This document shows positions 11,530 to 25,899 of a stretch of 64,000 nucleotides of DNA, in pieces (within the stretch, counting starts at the first letter, position 1; each line of letters starts with the position of its first letter). Both the position numbers and the translations under genes were made by a program. This DNA is from Pseudovirgaria hyperparasitica (lineage: Eukaryota; Ascomycota; Dothideomycetes; Acrospermales; Acrospermaceae): positions 471,339-535,338 of the forward strand of contig NW_022985556.1 in the NCBI RefSeq assembly GCF_010093815.1, read 5' to 3'. A model generated the notes under the pieces. That model was not told where the DNA came from. It was given only the letters and a program-made list of their open reading frames with translations, and did no database searches.

Positions 11530-13580
11530 TCATCCGTTCATACCACTAGCACCACCATCCACCATCCACCACCCTCCTCATCACCACCGTGATTCAGAAA
11601 CTATAACACATTCCAATCCGCCCTACAAACACCCCGTGCCGCCGCGCACACACATACCCACCCTTCCATACACACAACACACCACAGCACAACACACAAC
11701 ACACACGCCACAAAAAGCATACTTCCAGCCGTATTCCAGCACCCTCACACAAGCTCCATCCCTGCCTTCGAGCGTGGTGCGCGGCTAGGCTTGCTGCTGC
11801 TACTGCTGCTGCTGCTGCTGCGAGGTCCTTACATATCGTAAGACTATTCCGGGGTTTGATGGTGCGGGTTGGGACTGGGGGAAGGGAACAGGGGAGGTAT
11901 TAGGGGCAGGAGAGTAGGGCTGCATATGTGTGTGGTGTGTGGTGTGGTGTGTGGTGTGGATGTATGGTGTTGTGTTGGTGTTGGTGTGGGGTGCGGTTGG
12001 GTGGGGTGTTCGTGTGAGGTGCCGAAGGAGGGAGGGCATGGATGGATTCATGGATGCTAGAAAGCTTACACGCATGCATGCATGCATACCTTGGTAGGAA
12101 CGGGCGCGAACGTGTAACTTGGCCAAGCCGGGATGGATAAGTAAAGAAATATTAAAGAAAGAAAAAAAGGAGCCTGTCTTGGTAACTACAAAGCCAAAGC
12201 GGCATGCGTTCTTCGCACCGATGATTTACGTGTTTCAACACGGCTAGCTGGCTGTACCTACCTACCTACCTACCTACCTACAGTCGAGGAACTGATTAAT
12301 TATATCCCTGGCTCTGGCTCTAGCTCTGGCCCTAGGCAACGCAGTGCCTCACGGCTCATACATGAATACATATCATGCAACCCGTACAGGACTAGAGGTC
12401 GGACTATGCTGTGTTCTAAAACGGAATAGAAGATTTACCTTACCTTACCCCGTGATTGTGATTTTTGGGACATATTGCGTTTTCTTTCGCGCAGTGTGGG
12501 TTTCCTTGACTATCTGGGAAACTACTCGCCGACCTAGGTGTCGTGCCTGGCATGCATGCATGAGCGAGAACGGTTTCGTGCCGGTCGGTTCCCAGGAGGA
12601 GCGGGGAGAGGCGAGGGGGTGGTGTGTGTTTGCGTATGTGTGTGCGTGTGTGTAACACCGGGAAGGGAAGGGAAGGGAAGGGGGCGCATAGTGCTACTAG
12701 GTGGAAAGGACATGTTTACGGATGGATGTAAGGCATATGTATATACCTATATATATATACTGTGACGAGTCTGTGTGGATGTGTGTGACTCCCTTCGTGA
12801 CCTGGTGCAACAAGGAAGGCCGTAGGAGGAAAAAGGAACGGGTGTAGGTGTTTGGGGGACTTGGCGACTGTTATACCTTTTGACGAGACTTTTGTCTCAC
12901 GACGACGCACGAGGACATCAGGAAATTGAAATTAGAAGGAGACACTCGGGAGGCTTTATGCTGGGGTCTGGCTTGGTTGAGTGTGTTGCGGCGGTCTGAT
13001 GCTGCTGCGCAAGTGACATGCCTTGGATGAGAAGGCGACAGGCTATGATGCGAGAAAAAGCGCTCGTCCATTGGAATTGAGGGATATTACAAGGGGGAAG
13101 ATGTGTATCTTTTTTTTTCTTTCCTGATCGGATGCGACGTCCGGGAAGTGTTATTGCGCACGTGTCGAGGACATGGAGCGTCGCAAAAGGCATTCCAGAA
13201 CAAAGCGGGACTTACTTTATACTAAAGAATTCTTCTGCGAGTTTAGAGCGGTGGAGCAGGAATCTGCTTAAATCACTCTACTAATCTCCTTTTGGTTTAA
13301 CCTGCGAGTGAGGATGTCGTATGAGCCTATCGCATGGTTTCTCGTGCCATTCATGCTAGATACCCTTAGTGCCTAGCCTCCCCGCTGGAAAACTACCATG
13401 TTTCTTTAAATACACATCCAAACGGCCCGTCACCGTTTCAACTCGACAAACGTCATGCTACCCTCGTGTTATTCGAGCGGACATCGTCCGAGCACCACGA
13501 TGGCACTGCGGGACTGCGACTATAGGAATAGAGCAACTTTCACAGGGCTGGGTCGCGGCCCCATCGCTGGTGACCTTTCT
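11530..13580. other. Spacer with CTG, CTAC, GGGAA and CATG repeats
   Basis: This stretch holds a CTG trinucleotide run near 11789-11820, TGTGG-type repeats near 11925-12000, CATG runs near 12070-12088, ACCT repeats at 12255-12281 and the G-run array at 12660-12684. Frames of up to about 110 codons show no domain. Confidence 0.6.
12660..12684 (+). repeat. GGGAA pentanucleotide array (G-quadruplex motif)
   Basis: Five runs of three or more G are separated by AA, which fits the pattern for a very stable short-loop G-quadruplex on the plus strand. No gene lies close by. Confidence 0.8.
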
Positions 13581-13588
13581 TATAAAGA
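13581..13588 (+). promoter_or_regulatory. Possible TATA box for the small secreted protein
   Basis: TATAAAGA lies 297 bp before the ATG at 13878. If used, it implies a leader of about 260 nt containing the degenerate repeats at 13684-13850. Confidence 0.35.
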
Positions 13589-13683
13589 GGGATGAAATTC
13601 TGTCCAAGACTTGCCACGGATCCTATACGGTCTCTCTTCGTCTGGGCAGTTCACCCTGCGCTGCACAATAACAGCCTCCTCTA

Positions 13684-13850
13684 CATATCAGCTTCCGATT
13701 CGAGTCGACCTCCGATACAAACCGATCTCCGCTTCAGGTTGACCTACAAGCCATATCAACCCCTCAATACATATCGACTACCAATACACATCAACCTTCA
13801 ATACGATTCAACCTCCGATGCAGCTATACCTCCGATAAAATTCAAACGCC
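13684..13850 (+). repeat. Degenerate direct repeats in the leader of the secreted protein
   Basis: Words of the type CCGATACAAACCGAT, CAATACATATCGAC, CAATACACATCAACC, CAATACGATTCAACC and CCGATGCAGC recur about every 18-25 bases. They end about 25 bases before the ATG. Confidence 0.6.
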
Positions 13851-13877
13851 ATCTGAGCCCCAAACCTTGTCCTCATT

Positions 13878-14459
13878 ATGCGTCTTTTGAACGTACTTGC
13901 TGCTTTGGTGGCCTTCACCAGTAATTTCGTGGCCGTCACCAGTATACGCGTCCCCTTCAAGACGAGTCCTCACCAAACAAACGCGAAAGTCGCAAGCAAA
14001 GTCATTTCAGCTGAAGAATTATCACATTGGCGTGAGGGCCGAGAATTTCATGACGATTTACTTGGCGGAATTGTCGTATGCGAACATAGCAATGGCATAG
14101 CAGTGCACGAGGAAGATGTTAAGCAAGCCAGAGACGACCTACGTGAGTGGGCCAAAGACCCCGAGACCGGAGATCCGTACATCAAGGAATTTGGTAGGAG
14201 AACCTCAAAGAAATACAGGATCCCCACTGAGAAGTCTACTTTTGCCTTCGCCTATGCTTGTGACTATGGCGAGGGGCAAGAGATTAATTATGATTCTCTC
14301 GACCTCATAGGGCGGTTGATCATCGAGTTCTGCGGCGTAAACGGCTTAGGCTATATCTCGATATATAAATGGAAGGCAAGTTACGGTTGGACCATGCAAA
14401 CCAGAGACGATTATTGCTATCCGGAGAAGGAACACCTGAAACAGCCCGAACCGAAGTGA
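13878..14459 (+). CDS. Small secreted protein, four cysteines, candidate effector
   Basis: This is a single-exon gene of 193 aa. It begins with a clear signal peptide (MRLLNVLAALVAFTSNFVAV, cleavage probably near residue 22-25). The mature part holds four cysteines, in the contexts VVCEHS, YACDYG, EFCGVN and DYCYPE, which could form two disulfide bonds, and it ends in a charged Lys/Glu/Pro tail. Size, secretion and even cysteine number fit fungal effector-like proteins. The layout loosely recalls Ecp2 and KP4-like folds, but I cannot show homology. It sits alone at the edge of the 13 kb repeat-rich spacer, a common place for such genes. The ATG follows a repeat-bearing leader and is the only one that gives a signal sequence. 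Confidence 0.75.
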   Translation: MRLLNVLAALVAFTSNFVAVTSIRVPFKTSPHQTNAKVASKVISAEELSHWREGREFHDDLLGGIVVCEHSNGIAVHEEDVKQARDDLREWAKDPETGDPYIKEFGRRTSKKYRIPTEKSTFAFAYACDYGEGQEINYDSLDLIGRLIIEFCGVNGLGYISIYKWKASYGWTMQTRDDYCYPEKEHLKQPEPK

Positions 14460-15057
14460 TCTAGGTTCTTCAATAAGAAAACGGCGCTAGTAACAAAGTG
14501 CCGAGAAATAAGGGCCAAGAGGGTAAAGACTTGTTATATAGCACTAATAGGTTAGCACGATTCTATATCATGTAGCACTACACTATGAGAGTTGATATAT
14601 TTGTCTGCATGTCGATCGAGTGTGACCAGTGTCCCTATGTGTATTGTCAAGTGTAATCATGTGAGGTTGCTCCTCTCCAAGTGCTTACGCATGCGACATG
14701 TGACTTCGTATCAACGGGTGTAGTGCAGTAGGTATCAAGTATACTAAGTCAATATACAAGATTACTATAAATCATTACTCATATATCTAAGAACAGAACA
14801 TTCACTGAATATTAGACCTAACGTTTGAGAGCCTGAGGCCAACAATCCCTCCCCACATTCCGGGCAGGGCCAAGATCGACCTCAACCCCCACCAACCTGG
14901 CACCACACCTTGAACTTTAAAGCTCAGTCGAAACCACGATAACATACAAAACCTACACAACATCATCCTCCGCACACGCGCACGCCCTCCCATCTTCCCA
15001 ACGTCTCCCCATTCGAAGTCTCGCTGAGGACATCCCTCCGCCGCATCCCAACCCAGA
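14460..15057. other. Intergenic spacer, AT-rich first half
   Basis: It holds the 3' flank of the secreted-protein gene, rich in TpA (14520-14800), then the C/A-rich leader of the ARPC5 gene. No gene is seen. Confidence 0.6.
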
Positions 15058-16364
15058 ATGACAACCTCCATCGCCGCCGGCGGCGGCAACTGGCGCACCA
15101 TCAACATCGACGCCCTAGACCCAGACTCGCCCTACAACTTCGACGTATCCGCACTCGCACCGTCCGTTGACCCCGTGAGCGCCGCGGACGTGACAAGCCT
15201 GGGCACACAGATACGGCAGTTGCTGCGCGGAGGAGACGCAGAGGGCGCGCTGAGGGGCGCATTGGAAAGTGTGCCGTACGGGGCCGACGCAAAGGGGAAG
15301 GTCAGTAAAGCCCTTCTCTTTGTTTTCCCCCCCCCCTTCAGCCACTATTGGATCTCGAAAACCTGCCATGTCGGTGCAGATGGAGGGGTGGTATGCTGGG
15401 GTGCGGCAAGCAACGAAAGAGTGGGCATCGTGGCGGAATCAGGGGGAATGAATCGGGGAAGATGTTCTGGAAGACTGGCGGCTTCGGGGGGACAGACATC
15501 AGGAGGTTCTGGACGGATATGGCACGAGAGAAGAGATTGGACTGTGTGCGACGCTTCTGGAAATATTGGATGTGTCTTCCACACACGCCCTGGCTCGCGG
15601 GTGCGTGTGCGTGTGCTCGACGTCCCAACGCTCGTCGTCCTGCTTTTCCAGAACATCTCGCACGCGCATGCGCCCTCCGTCGCGGTATCACGAGCTCCGC
15701 ACGTCCAAATTGCACACTCGCACATCAAGCTAGCACACAAAGCCCACTTCGCTAACACACGCATCGCGCAGGAAACCCACCTCGGCACCATCATCGAGAT
15801 CCTACAGAGCATCCGCCAGGCCGAAATGAGTCCGATCCTGCAACGCATCTATGCCTCGGACGGCGGCGTCGAGCTGCTGGATGTGTTGATGAAGTACATG
15901 TACGTGTCCGCTAGAATCCCTCCTTTTCCCTCTCTTCACCCGCTTCCTCCTTTTCCCTTCCCCTCTCCTCACCCCCTTACCACCAACCCTCGAGCAAAGC
16001 AAACACACTGACCTCCCACAACCAGCTACAAAGGCATGGCCCAACACACGTCCGTCGCCGCCAAGCCAGCCATCCAGCCCCAACCAACCGGCTTCTCCCA
16101 GATCAGCGGACGAAGCGGAGGCGAGGGAGGCGGACAAGCTATGAGTGTGTTGTTGAGTTGGCATGAAAAGGTAATTTTGCTACATATGACGCGCCCTTTA
16201 CCCCCCGCCCGTCCCAGGGCTTTGGCTCAAATGCATCTTTTATCTTTTCTTCCAAAAAAAAAAAGTTCATGGGCTAACCTGGAGAATTAACAAAATCGCA
16301 GTTGGTAGAAATCGCTGGTACAGGAAGTATCGTGCGCGTCTTGACGGATCGACGGACTGTTTGA
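15058..16364 (+). CDS. ARPC5: Arp2/3 complex subunit 5 (p16-Arc)
   Basis: Exons are 15058-15300, 15772-15899, 16026-16170 and 16302-16364, giving 192 aa in one frame. ARPC5 is the smallest subunit of the seven-protein Arp2/3 complex that nucleates branched actin at cortical patches. Family signatures are NWRTINIDAL near the N-terminus, ALRGALESVPYG, the helix IIEILQSIRQAEMSPILQRI, LLDVLMKYIYKGMA built across the second junction, and the C-terminus ending VRVLTDRRTV. The first intron (15301-15771, 471 nt) is several times longer than the others in the window and contains a run of about ten C. The donor of intron 2 (GTACGT at 15900) is chosen because it gives KYIYKGMA. Confidence 0.93.
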
Positions 16365-16835
16365 AAGTCCAGTGGTTTATAGGTTTTTTGGCGGGCGTCG
16401 TCGGGAAACGACTCCCCTGGACTGTTGTTACCAGCGTCTTGACCAGCAGTCGTCGCGAACATGAATTAAAAGCAGTAGAAGACTCATTTGACACGGAGAC
16501 TTCTGCATTCAGTAAGGTCATATACCTCAAAGTGTTCAAAATAAAGTGCACGCATAACCGCAGTGCACGCAAGACGATACACGAATCAGCAAAATCACAA
16601 TGGTGTGAAACAAGTGATACTGTCATACCTACTTGCTTACAAACATCAATACATTGAGGGTATCAACCAATCCAGTGGAAAGAAACAACGCAATTAACGC
16701 ACACGTGAGCATCACCCAACGCCGATTGTGCAGCACACGCGCGGATATTGTATCACAGCCGCCCAAATCCAATGATACAGTGAATTCCGAGAACTTTATT
16801 CCCTATGCAATGCCTCATTGATCCGATCTGACGTC
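16365..16835. other. Convergent intergenic spacer
   Basis: 3' flanks of ARPC5 (plus) and of the membrane-protein gene (minus). No feature is seen. Confidence 0.6.
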
Positions 16836-17852
16836 TCAGAGAACATACTTTGTTCCGTTTAGTGTACTAGCGGTTGCAACGTTGTAAGGCTCAGCCTGAC
16901 GATCCGATTGAACAACACTGTCAAGTGTTGCTGGAGGCCCGAAACTTGAGGTCTCAGAGGCGACCGTGTGTGCTGGCGCGGGCTCTTCGATGCCTGCGGG
17001 TATATAAGCGGAATCGGCAATTGTAGGTTCCGAGTTGGCCTTCTCACTGGTTCCAGGCTCGACATCTTCGTTCTTGCGGATGTGATCGGCGAGCGGACCA
17101 TGAACGTCGTTGTGAGCGTAACATTTCCACATTACAACACAGCTGGATTACCAATTAGTTGAGAGATGGGATGGCAAGGGCCGAGAAATGCATACCTGAC
17201 AACAATGAAGACCAGTCCCAGCCAGCTAAATACAACCCCAGCCACTGCCCTAGCATTCTTCTTGTAGGACAGTGGACTTGTCTTCCACACGCTGAGGACA
17301 TTGCGCTGCTCGCCATCCGGTCCTACGAAAACAGCTTCACGAGTCGAGACAATCACGGTGGTCCAGAGCACAGCGGCGAGCTGAAACACAGCTGAGGCAA
17401 TAGCACAATACTTCCATGCCAATTTGATGCCACGATCCTCGTGTCTCTCGGGCCAGAACAGATCGAAGAAGAATGCAGCACCAAAGACAAACGCGACGAA
17501 GACGCCAGCGAAAATGTTGAATGCGAAAGCGCCGACAATATCGTTGTTCTTAATCGTCGTTCCAGGGTGGCCAGCGGAGGCATACGACTGTTCATCGAGG
17601 TAGTCTGCATATTCCGTCAGTCTCGTACTCGAGTGTTTGGGTTGGAGCCTGAGATTGAGGTAAGGGCTGGGTGGTAATACCGGACAGGACAGCAGTCCCA
17701 AGACTCTCACCGACGACGGAGAAGATCATGGCCAGTTGGTAGACGATGAACTTTGTGCGGCGAAGGTGGTACCGATTGTTCCACATGTACGAGCTCTTGA
17801 ACTTGCCCCATTTGATCTCGTCCAGCGGCAGACCCCATATGACTGGTGCCAT
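16836..17852 (-). CDS. Fungal integral membrane protein with about four transmembrane helices
   Basis: Exons on the minus strand are 17711-17852, 17196-17604 and 16836-17142, giving 285 aa. The protein starts MAPVIWGLPLDEIKWGKFKS. Hydrophobic segments are FIVYQLAMIFSVV (residues about 35-47), IVGAFAFNIFAGVFVAFVF, YCAIASAVFQLAAVLW, and VVFSWLGLVFIVV continuing into SCVVMW over the last junction. The C-terminal 90 residues are hydrophilic, rich in Ser/Thr/Pro/Glu, and probably cytoplasmic. Both introns have GT-AG ends and keep frame. I do not recognise a named family; the layout resembles fungal tetraspan plasma-membrane proteins of unknown function. The leader may contain a further intron (18131-18378). 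Confidence 0.75.
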
Positions 17853-21211
<3,359 letters not shown>

Positions 21212-21355
21212 GATCTACGCGCGAGATCACGATGACGATGGGGCGAATCGAGATTGTTGCTGCATCTCCTGCGTGTGTGTGTGTGTGCTTCCGAGGACGC
21301 TAAGACTGCTCTTTCAGTCTGTATTTGATAGGATGTAATTGGTCTCCAGCTTGAT

Positions 21356-22396
21356 CTACTTCTCACCCACAAGCACCCCATCTTTCATAAGCAATACGTT
21401 CTTCTTGCGATCCTCGACCTTCTGGAAGAAATCCACGCTCACTACTCCGTGCTCATTGCCCCCGCTCAAAACCACGCCATTCTCACTGATCCCAAACTTC
21501 ACCCCTGCCGCCATCGCTTTCTCCAGATCCAGGTATACGAGCACCGTGCTACTCGTCCTCATTCCCGATACCACGACTGGTGCCGTGTCATCTGATTGAC
21601 TGTCCTTTGCGCTCGTCCCATCGTCATGCAGCTCTGTGAATCCCTTTGGTAAGCCCGTCGCAAAGTGCACGTGGTTGCGCCCCATCGGCTTCAATCCACC
21701 GCTCGTCAGGATCTGCGTCCATGCACGGTGATCTGTGCCATGAACAACGAGACCGGGCATGTTTTCAGGGGTGATGGGCGTGATTAGATCCTCCAGGTCA
21801 AACTTGATCGTGTGGCCCTGGGTTGCGCGGATAAGATAGTCGGCAGGGTCAGCATCAGGGGAGATTGCGGCGGCGAAGGCGGAAGGTTCCGTCGAAGCTT
21901 GGTCGGCTGAAGTGGAGGAAGAGGCGGGATCAAGGGGCTTCAGGGCGAATCGTTGTTTGTCGGAGGATGTTACTTGCGTTATGATTTCGGGGAGAGTGAT
22001 TTTGAGGGGTTTGAGAGGTCGTGACGAGAGCTGCGAGGCATTAATATTTTTTTCTTTCTACTCATTTGTATGGCCTAGAACATGATCATATTCAGGATTC
22101 TGCTAGTTCACATAGGGAGGCAAGAAGGGGAACCCGAGGACAATCATGCTCGCCGCCCTAGCTCTTATATGTCGGTGATATCATGCCCCACCAGAAGGAT
22201 TCGCAAAATTTGCAAACACAAACAATCACACAGAGCATGTAGATAGACTTACAACCATGTCCAGCCTAATCCATCCACCCCCCAGAACCTCCAACTTCTC
22301 CTGATGCGCATTGTGCCGTAACAGCTTACTCAGCGCTCTAGAGATCTGTTCGTCACGAGACTGCTCTCGGCCACCGCGACGGCCACCACGAGCCAT
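21356..22396 (-). CDS. TPT1: tRNA 2'-phosphotransferase (Tpt1/KptA family)
   Basis: Exons on the minus strand are 22253-22396 and 21356-22030, giving 272 aa; the 222-nt intron has GTAAGT and TCGCAG ends. Tpt1 removes the 2'-phosphate left at the splice junction by fungal tRNA ligase, using NAD+. Family features are ISRALSKLLRHNA and GGGWIRLDMVL in the N-terminal lobe, KQRFALKP, and the NAD-binding lobe motif VVHGTDHRAWTQILTSGGL followed by GRNHVHFATG. The start at 22396 begins MARGGRRGGREQSRDEQ, a basic Gly/Arg head. The same frame is open for another 85 codons upstream but without an ATG, so the short start is taken. The insert rich in Ser/Ala/Asp before the second lobe (residues about 75-105) is longer than in yeast. 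Confidence 0.92.
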
Positions 22397-23154
22397 ATCT
22401 GGAGAATACGAAATCCTCTTACTAGCGCTGTAATTTCTGATGACTTTCCTTGCAAGAGGCCAATTTTGCAAGTTCAGGTTGCGCCAAGAACGAAGCGGGG
22501 TGGCAGTAAGCCCGTGGATGTTCGACGAAGAGCGTAAAATCGGAATGAAATGCGAATGCAGGAGTCTGTTGCAGAAAATGCTGATTAGGCGTGTGGGAGA
22601 TGTGGTTGTTCTGGTAGTGACGAGACGAAGTTCTGGACATGCGTCTAGCACGTTGTCTCGGTTCTTATCAAAGGTACCCAGAATGAATCACGTCGCGTGA
22701 GTCAGAAGATAGGCTTGGTAGATGTGAGTAAGAGACTGCTCTTGGTAGTATTCGACACGGCGGGACGGTATTGCAATGATATTGAATGGATGTCGTTGAA
22801 GTACGTCGTGTTGTGGACCACTGCGGTGTCTCAAAGCTTCCACCTAACAACGTTGAACCGAAGAGCACCCGCAGCTCTGATTGGCTGAGCGCAAGGTAAC
22901 GGTATATGATTGATCATGATCTCAGGCTGCTCACCGACGAGTGATCTTTAGAGCAAAGGAAGCACTGAAGAGCAGAGGTACCAACTTCCATGGTCGCCTT
23001 ATCACTTGTTCTTAGGTCATCTATCGTACATCATGCCCAGGACTCCAGCATTCAACAAACGAATTGGGTATCAAAACCTTGCCCGACAGGAGTAGGATAC
23101 CGCCAACAAAGTTCCCAAAGTCAAGCACATACCAGATGGGCTCGCCAAATTACG
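22397..23154. other. Spacer upstream of TPT1 and downstream of the ATPase gene
   Basis: Promoter region of the minus-strand TPT1 gene plus the 3' flank of the next minus-strand gene. Nothing else is seen. Confidence 0.6.
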
Positions 23155-25005
23155 TCAAGCGCCCTCATCGTCTTTCTCGTCATCGTCGTCTTGTGTGCCG
23201 GGAATGGTCTGCATTTCGATAGAGCCTGATACATTGCCTTTCTTGTCCTTGGTAGTGATCTCGTACTTTCCTTGGTTCCAAAGGTCCTTGATTGTGAGCT
23301 CACGGGTACGACCAAGCGACTCGATGGCACTGATCCGGTCTAGTGTCTCCTCTAGATACTTGTCGAACCCAGGTTCGGCACAAATCTGGCGGAATGCCAT
23401 CTGCATGGGAACAGAATCTGATGTCGTTAGAATGCGATGGTATGAGGCGGTATGGCTTGTTATACATACCTGCTCTTACGTTGGCTTTGGAATCTATCGT
23501 GAATAGATTTCGATGATCGTAGTCTTGGATGAAATCTGCTCGAGTCATGATCTGTCGCGCTTTAAACAAAGGTATTTCTGGCAGACGGTGCCCCTTTTGA
23601 GGGTCGTAAGCGGCGTCGCCCATCTCCTTTTCTTTGTCTACAAGAGCCTTCGCCAAGACCATTGCGGCCGATGCATATTTCTGTTGGTCCATGACATCGT
23701 CGTCCATCTCCTCACCCAGTATCCAGCACTGATTGAGGAACCATGTTTTCTCCGCCTCACAAATCTTCTCGGCCATGTCCACCATATCGTCTCGCTTGGC
23801 AATACGGTTTAGATATGTCAGGCGGCCACCTACCAAGTCGTAGACGCGTTCGAGAAGCTCTTCCGGAGGATCCTGGCCACGATAGCGGACACGGTAACTT
23901 CTCAGAGCTTGAAGAGCCTGGTCCTTTGGCAGATCCTTGATAGGATGGATCTCCATGCGGGTAGCATTCTGCTTTAGCCGCTCGTAGACCCAGTAGTCGT
24001 CGCTGTTGAAGACGACAGTTGCCAGACTCGCCGCAGCCCATTGCTCTGCACGCTGTTGGATCAATTCAAGAAGATCCTTGCCGTCTTCGTCGTCGCGTAA
24101 TAGATGTGCACTGTTGATGATCAGCACCAAAGGATTTTTGCCCGACTTGCGACGTTTCAGGGCCACTTTTTCTAGCTTGTTAAAGGCGCGTTCGATATCC
24201 AGCAGTGCCGAGGCATCGCGGGGTCCACGTATGGAGAAGAGAGATCCGATGTTGTCTTCATGGTATTCAAAGTCGAGGGCCTTGCCCAGCCGGACCCGGA
24301 AGATCTCAAGATCTGCATGAGCGTCGAACATCGCGACGCCTTCGCCGTCAATCTTGCGCATAGCTTCTATGAGTGCAGACGACTTTCCTGTGCCTTTCTC
24401 ACCAATGAGAAGATGATACTGGCCATGCGTTCTACCCGAGACGATGTCGTCGATCTTGGTTTGCTCTGTTCTAGGAATCCAGTGTTCGACAGTCTCAACC
24501 TCGCTTTGAACGCCGCCATTGAATTGCTTACTGCGAGCCGCAAGATCCAGCACGGGATCACCAGGCTCGAACGCATTCTCCATCTTGCTGAGAACATGTG
24601 ACTTGTAGTACCGTGTGTATGAAAAGCCCACCAGACTATGGCATGATCAGTGAACCTGGTGATAATTTTGGAATACAAGATCACGTGTAGGCATACGCAC
24701 CCTAAGATCAAGATACTGGCAGCAGTTGTAGCTGCGGATTCAAACATCTTGAATGATGTTCCACGCCAGTCATGCCCGCGACCGTGGTCACCTGCTGTGG
24801 CTTGCTCGACGGCATCGTCAACAGGCTGAGTCTGTGGTGCTGGACTAGGAGGTCCCGACTGGCCGGTCAAAGAGCGCGTATGTTGTTGTGAGGTGAAAGT
24901 TGCGGACACTGGTCTTGATAGTTGATATGATGGGCGACAGGATTGAGCTTTCGTTCTACGACCAGCGCAAGAAGTCAATTGACGACGCACGCCATGCGCG
25001 AACAT
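23155..25005 (-). CDS. Mitochondrial-targeted P-loop (AAA-like) ATPase with one membrane span
   Basis: Exons on the minus strand are 24701-25005, 23470-24635 and 23155-23417, giving 577 aa. The first 60 residues are Arg/Ser/Thr-rich with no acidic residue, as in mitochondrial presequences. A hydrophobic span follows (AASILILGLVGFSY, about residues 93-106). The P-loop is GEKGTGKSS (about 180-188). The strand LVLIINSAH in the Walker B position has Asn where Asp is usual. A helical and winged-helix-like C-terminal half follows, and the end is very acidic (DDDDEKDDEGA). The fold resembles Orc/Cdc6-like AAA ATPases of fungi that are anchored in a mitochondrial membrane. The true substrate is unknown. 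The gene shares an 894-bp divergent promoter with Clu1. Confidence 0.8.
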
Positions 25006-25899
25006 CTCCCGCGCTCGCGCTGGACGATGGACGGTTCGTACACTCGCAAAGATAGGACTCGAAATACGAATATGTGAGGGTGAGGATATATGGTCGCGTG
25101 ACGCGTGATAAGGTGGTTGGTACTCGCTACTCGCGTGTGGACTGGCGCGTCAAGCTCCAGGGTGGCAGAACGGAACTGGGAGCTGTCAAACTCGACGGTA
25201 ATGTTTGCGCATGAACACGGACCGTAACTTAAAGCGACCAATGATGGGAAATCTGATGAGATAGAATGGATCGTGACGAGGTTCTAGGGAAGAAGTCCTT
25301 GTAGAAGCGTGAAGACAGCTAATTACGCCGCAACGGCTCGTGCCTTTCGGGGGGCAATGTCATGGGCATGCTGGCTACAGTCCTCTCATTCTGTGCCTAT
25401 GTTGCCAAGAATGCCGGACAGCAATCGACATGATTCCTTTGTGGCGTATTAATAGGTGATACACGACGACGAGAAAGACGTTTGTAGTTGAAACAAAGGG
25501 ACGACAGCACATAAGGCTGAGCGGGTCATCATGCATAGCCAGTCCATCTGATGATAGAATCCCCCAAGAATCCCCCAATCCGTATCCCCGTTTCAAGCCG
25601 CCCATGTTCATGCGGGCGCCGCCGCCAACAGAGCGACTTCTGGCAAAACGAAGCTACTGCAGCCGCTTGCGCTCGGACCTACTCATCCATGACACCGGAC
25701 TGAGAGAGCTCGAAAAGTTTTTGCCCGCTTCCATCAAGCTATTCATTCCGTGACAGTCTTCTCAATTGCACCCTCTTAATTGATGATTTGTATACTACTA
25801 CTATCTATTATTTCTTAGTTTGAGACCTTTTACTTCCCCCCTGGCTGCATTTGGTCGTAATTCGCTGCCTGCATCCTACCTGACACAGCTATCCTCACC
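25006..25899. promoter_or_regulatory. Divergent promoter between the mitochondrial ATPase and Clu1 genes
   Basis: The two start codons point away from each other over 894 bp. The Clu1 side (25720-25899) is a C/T-rich leader. No ORF of interest lies inside. Confidence 0.6.

Noticed and set aside
15338-15848. Minus-strand ORFs of 125 and 167 codons across the first ARPC5 intron
   Set aside because: They overlap ARPC5 coding sequence antisense and show no domain.
22397-22651. 85-codon upstream extension of TPT1 that looks Arg/Ser-rich, like a mitochondrial presequence
   Set aside because: The frame has no ATG before 22396; it would need a non-AUG start, for which there is no evidence here.
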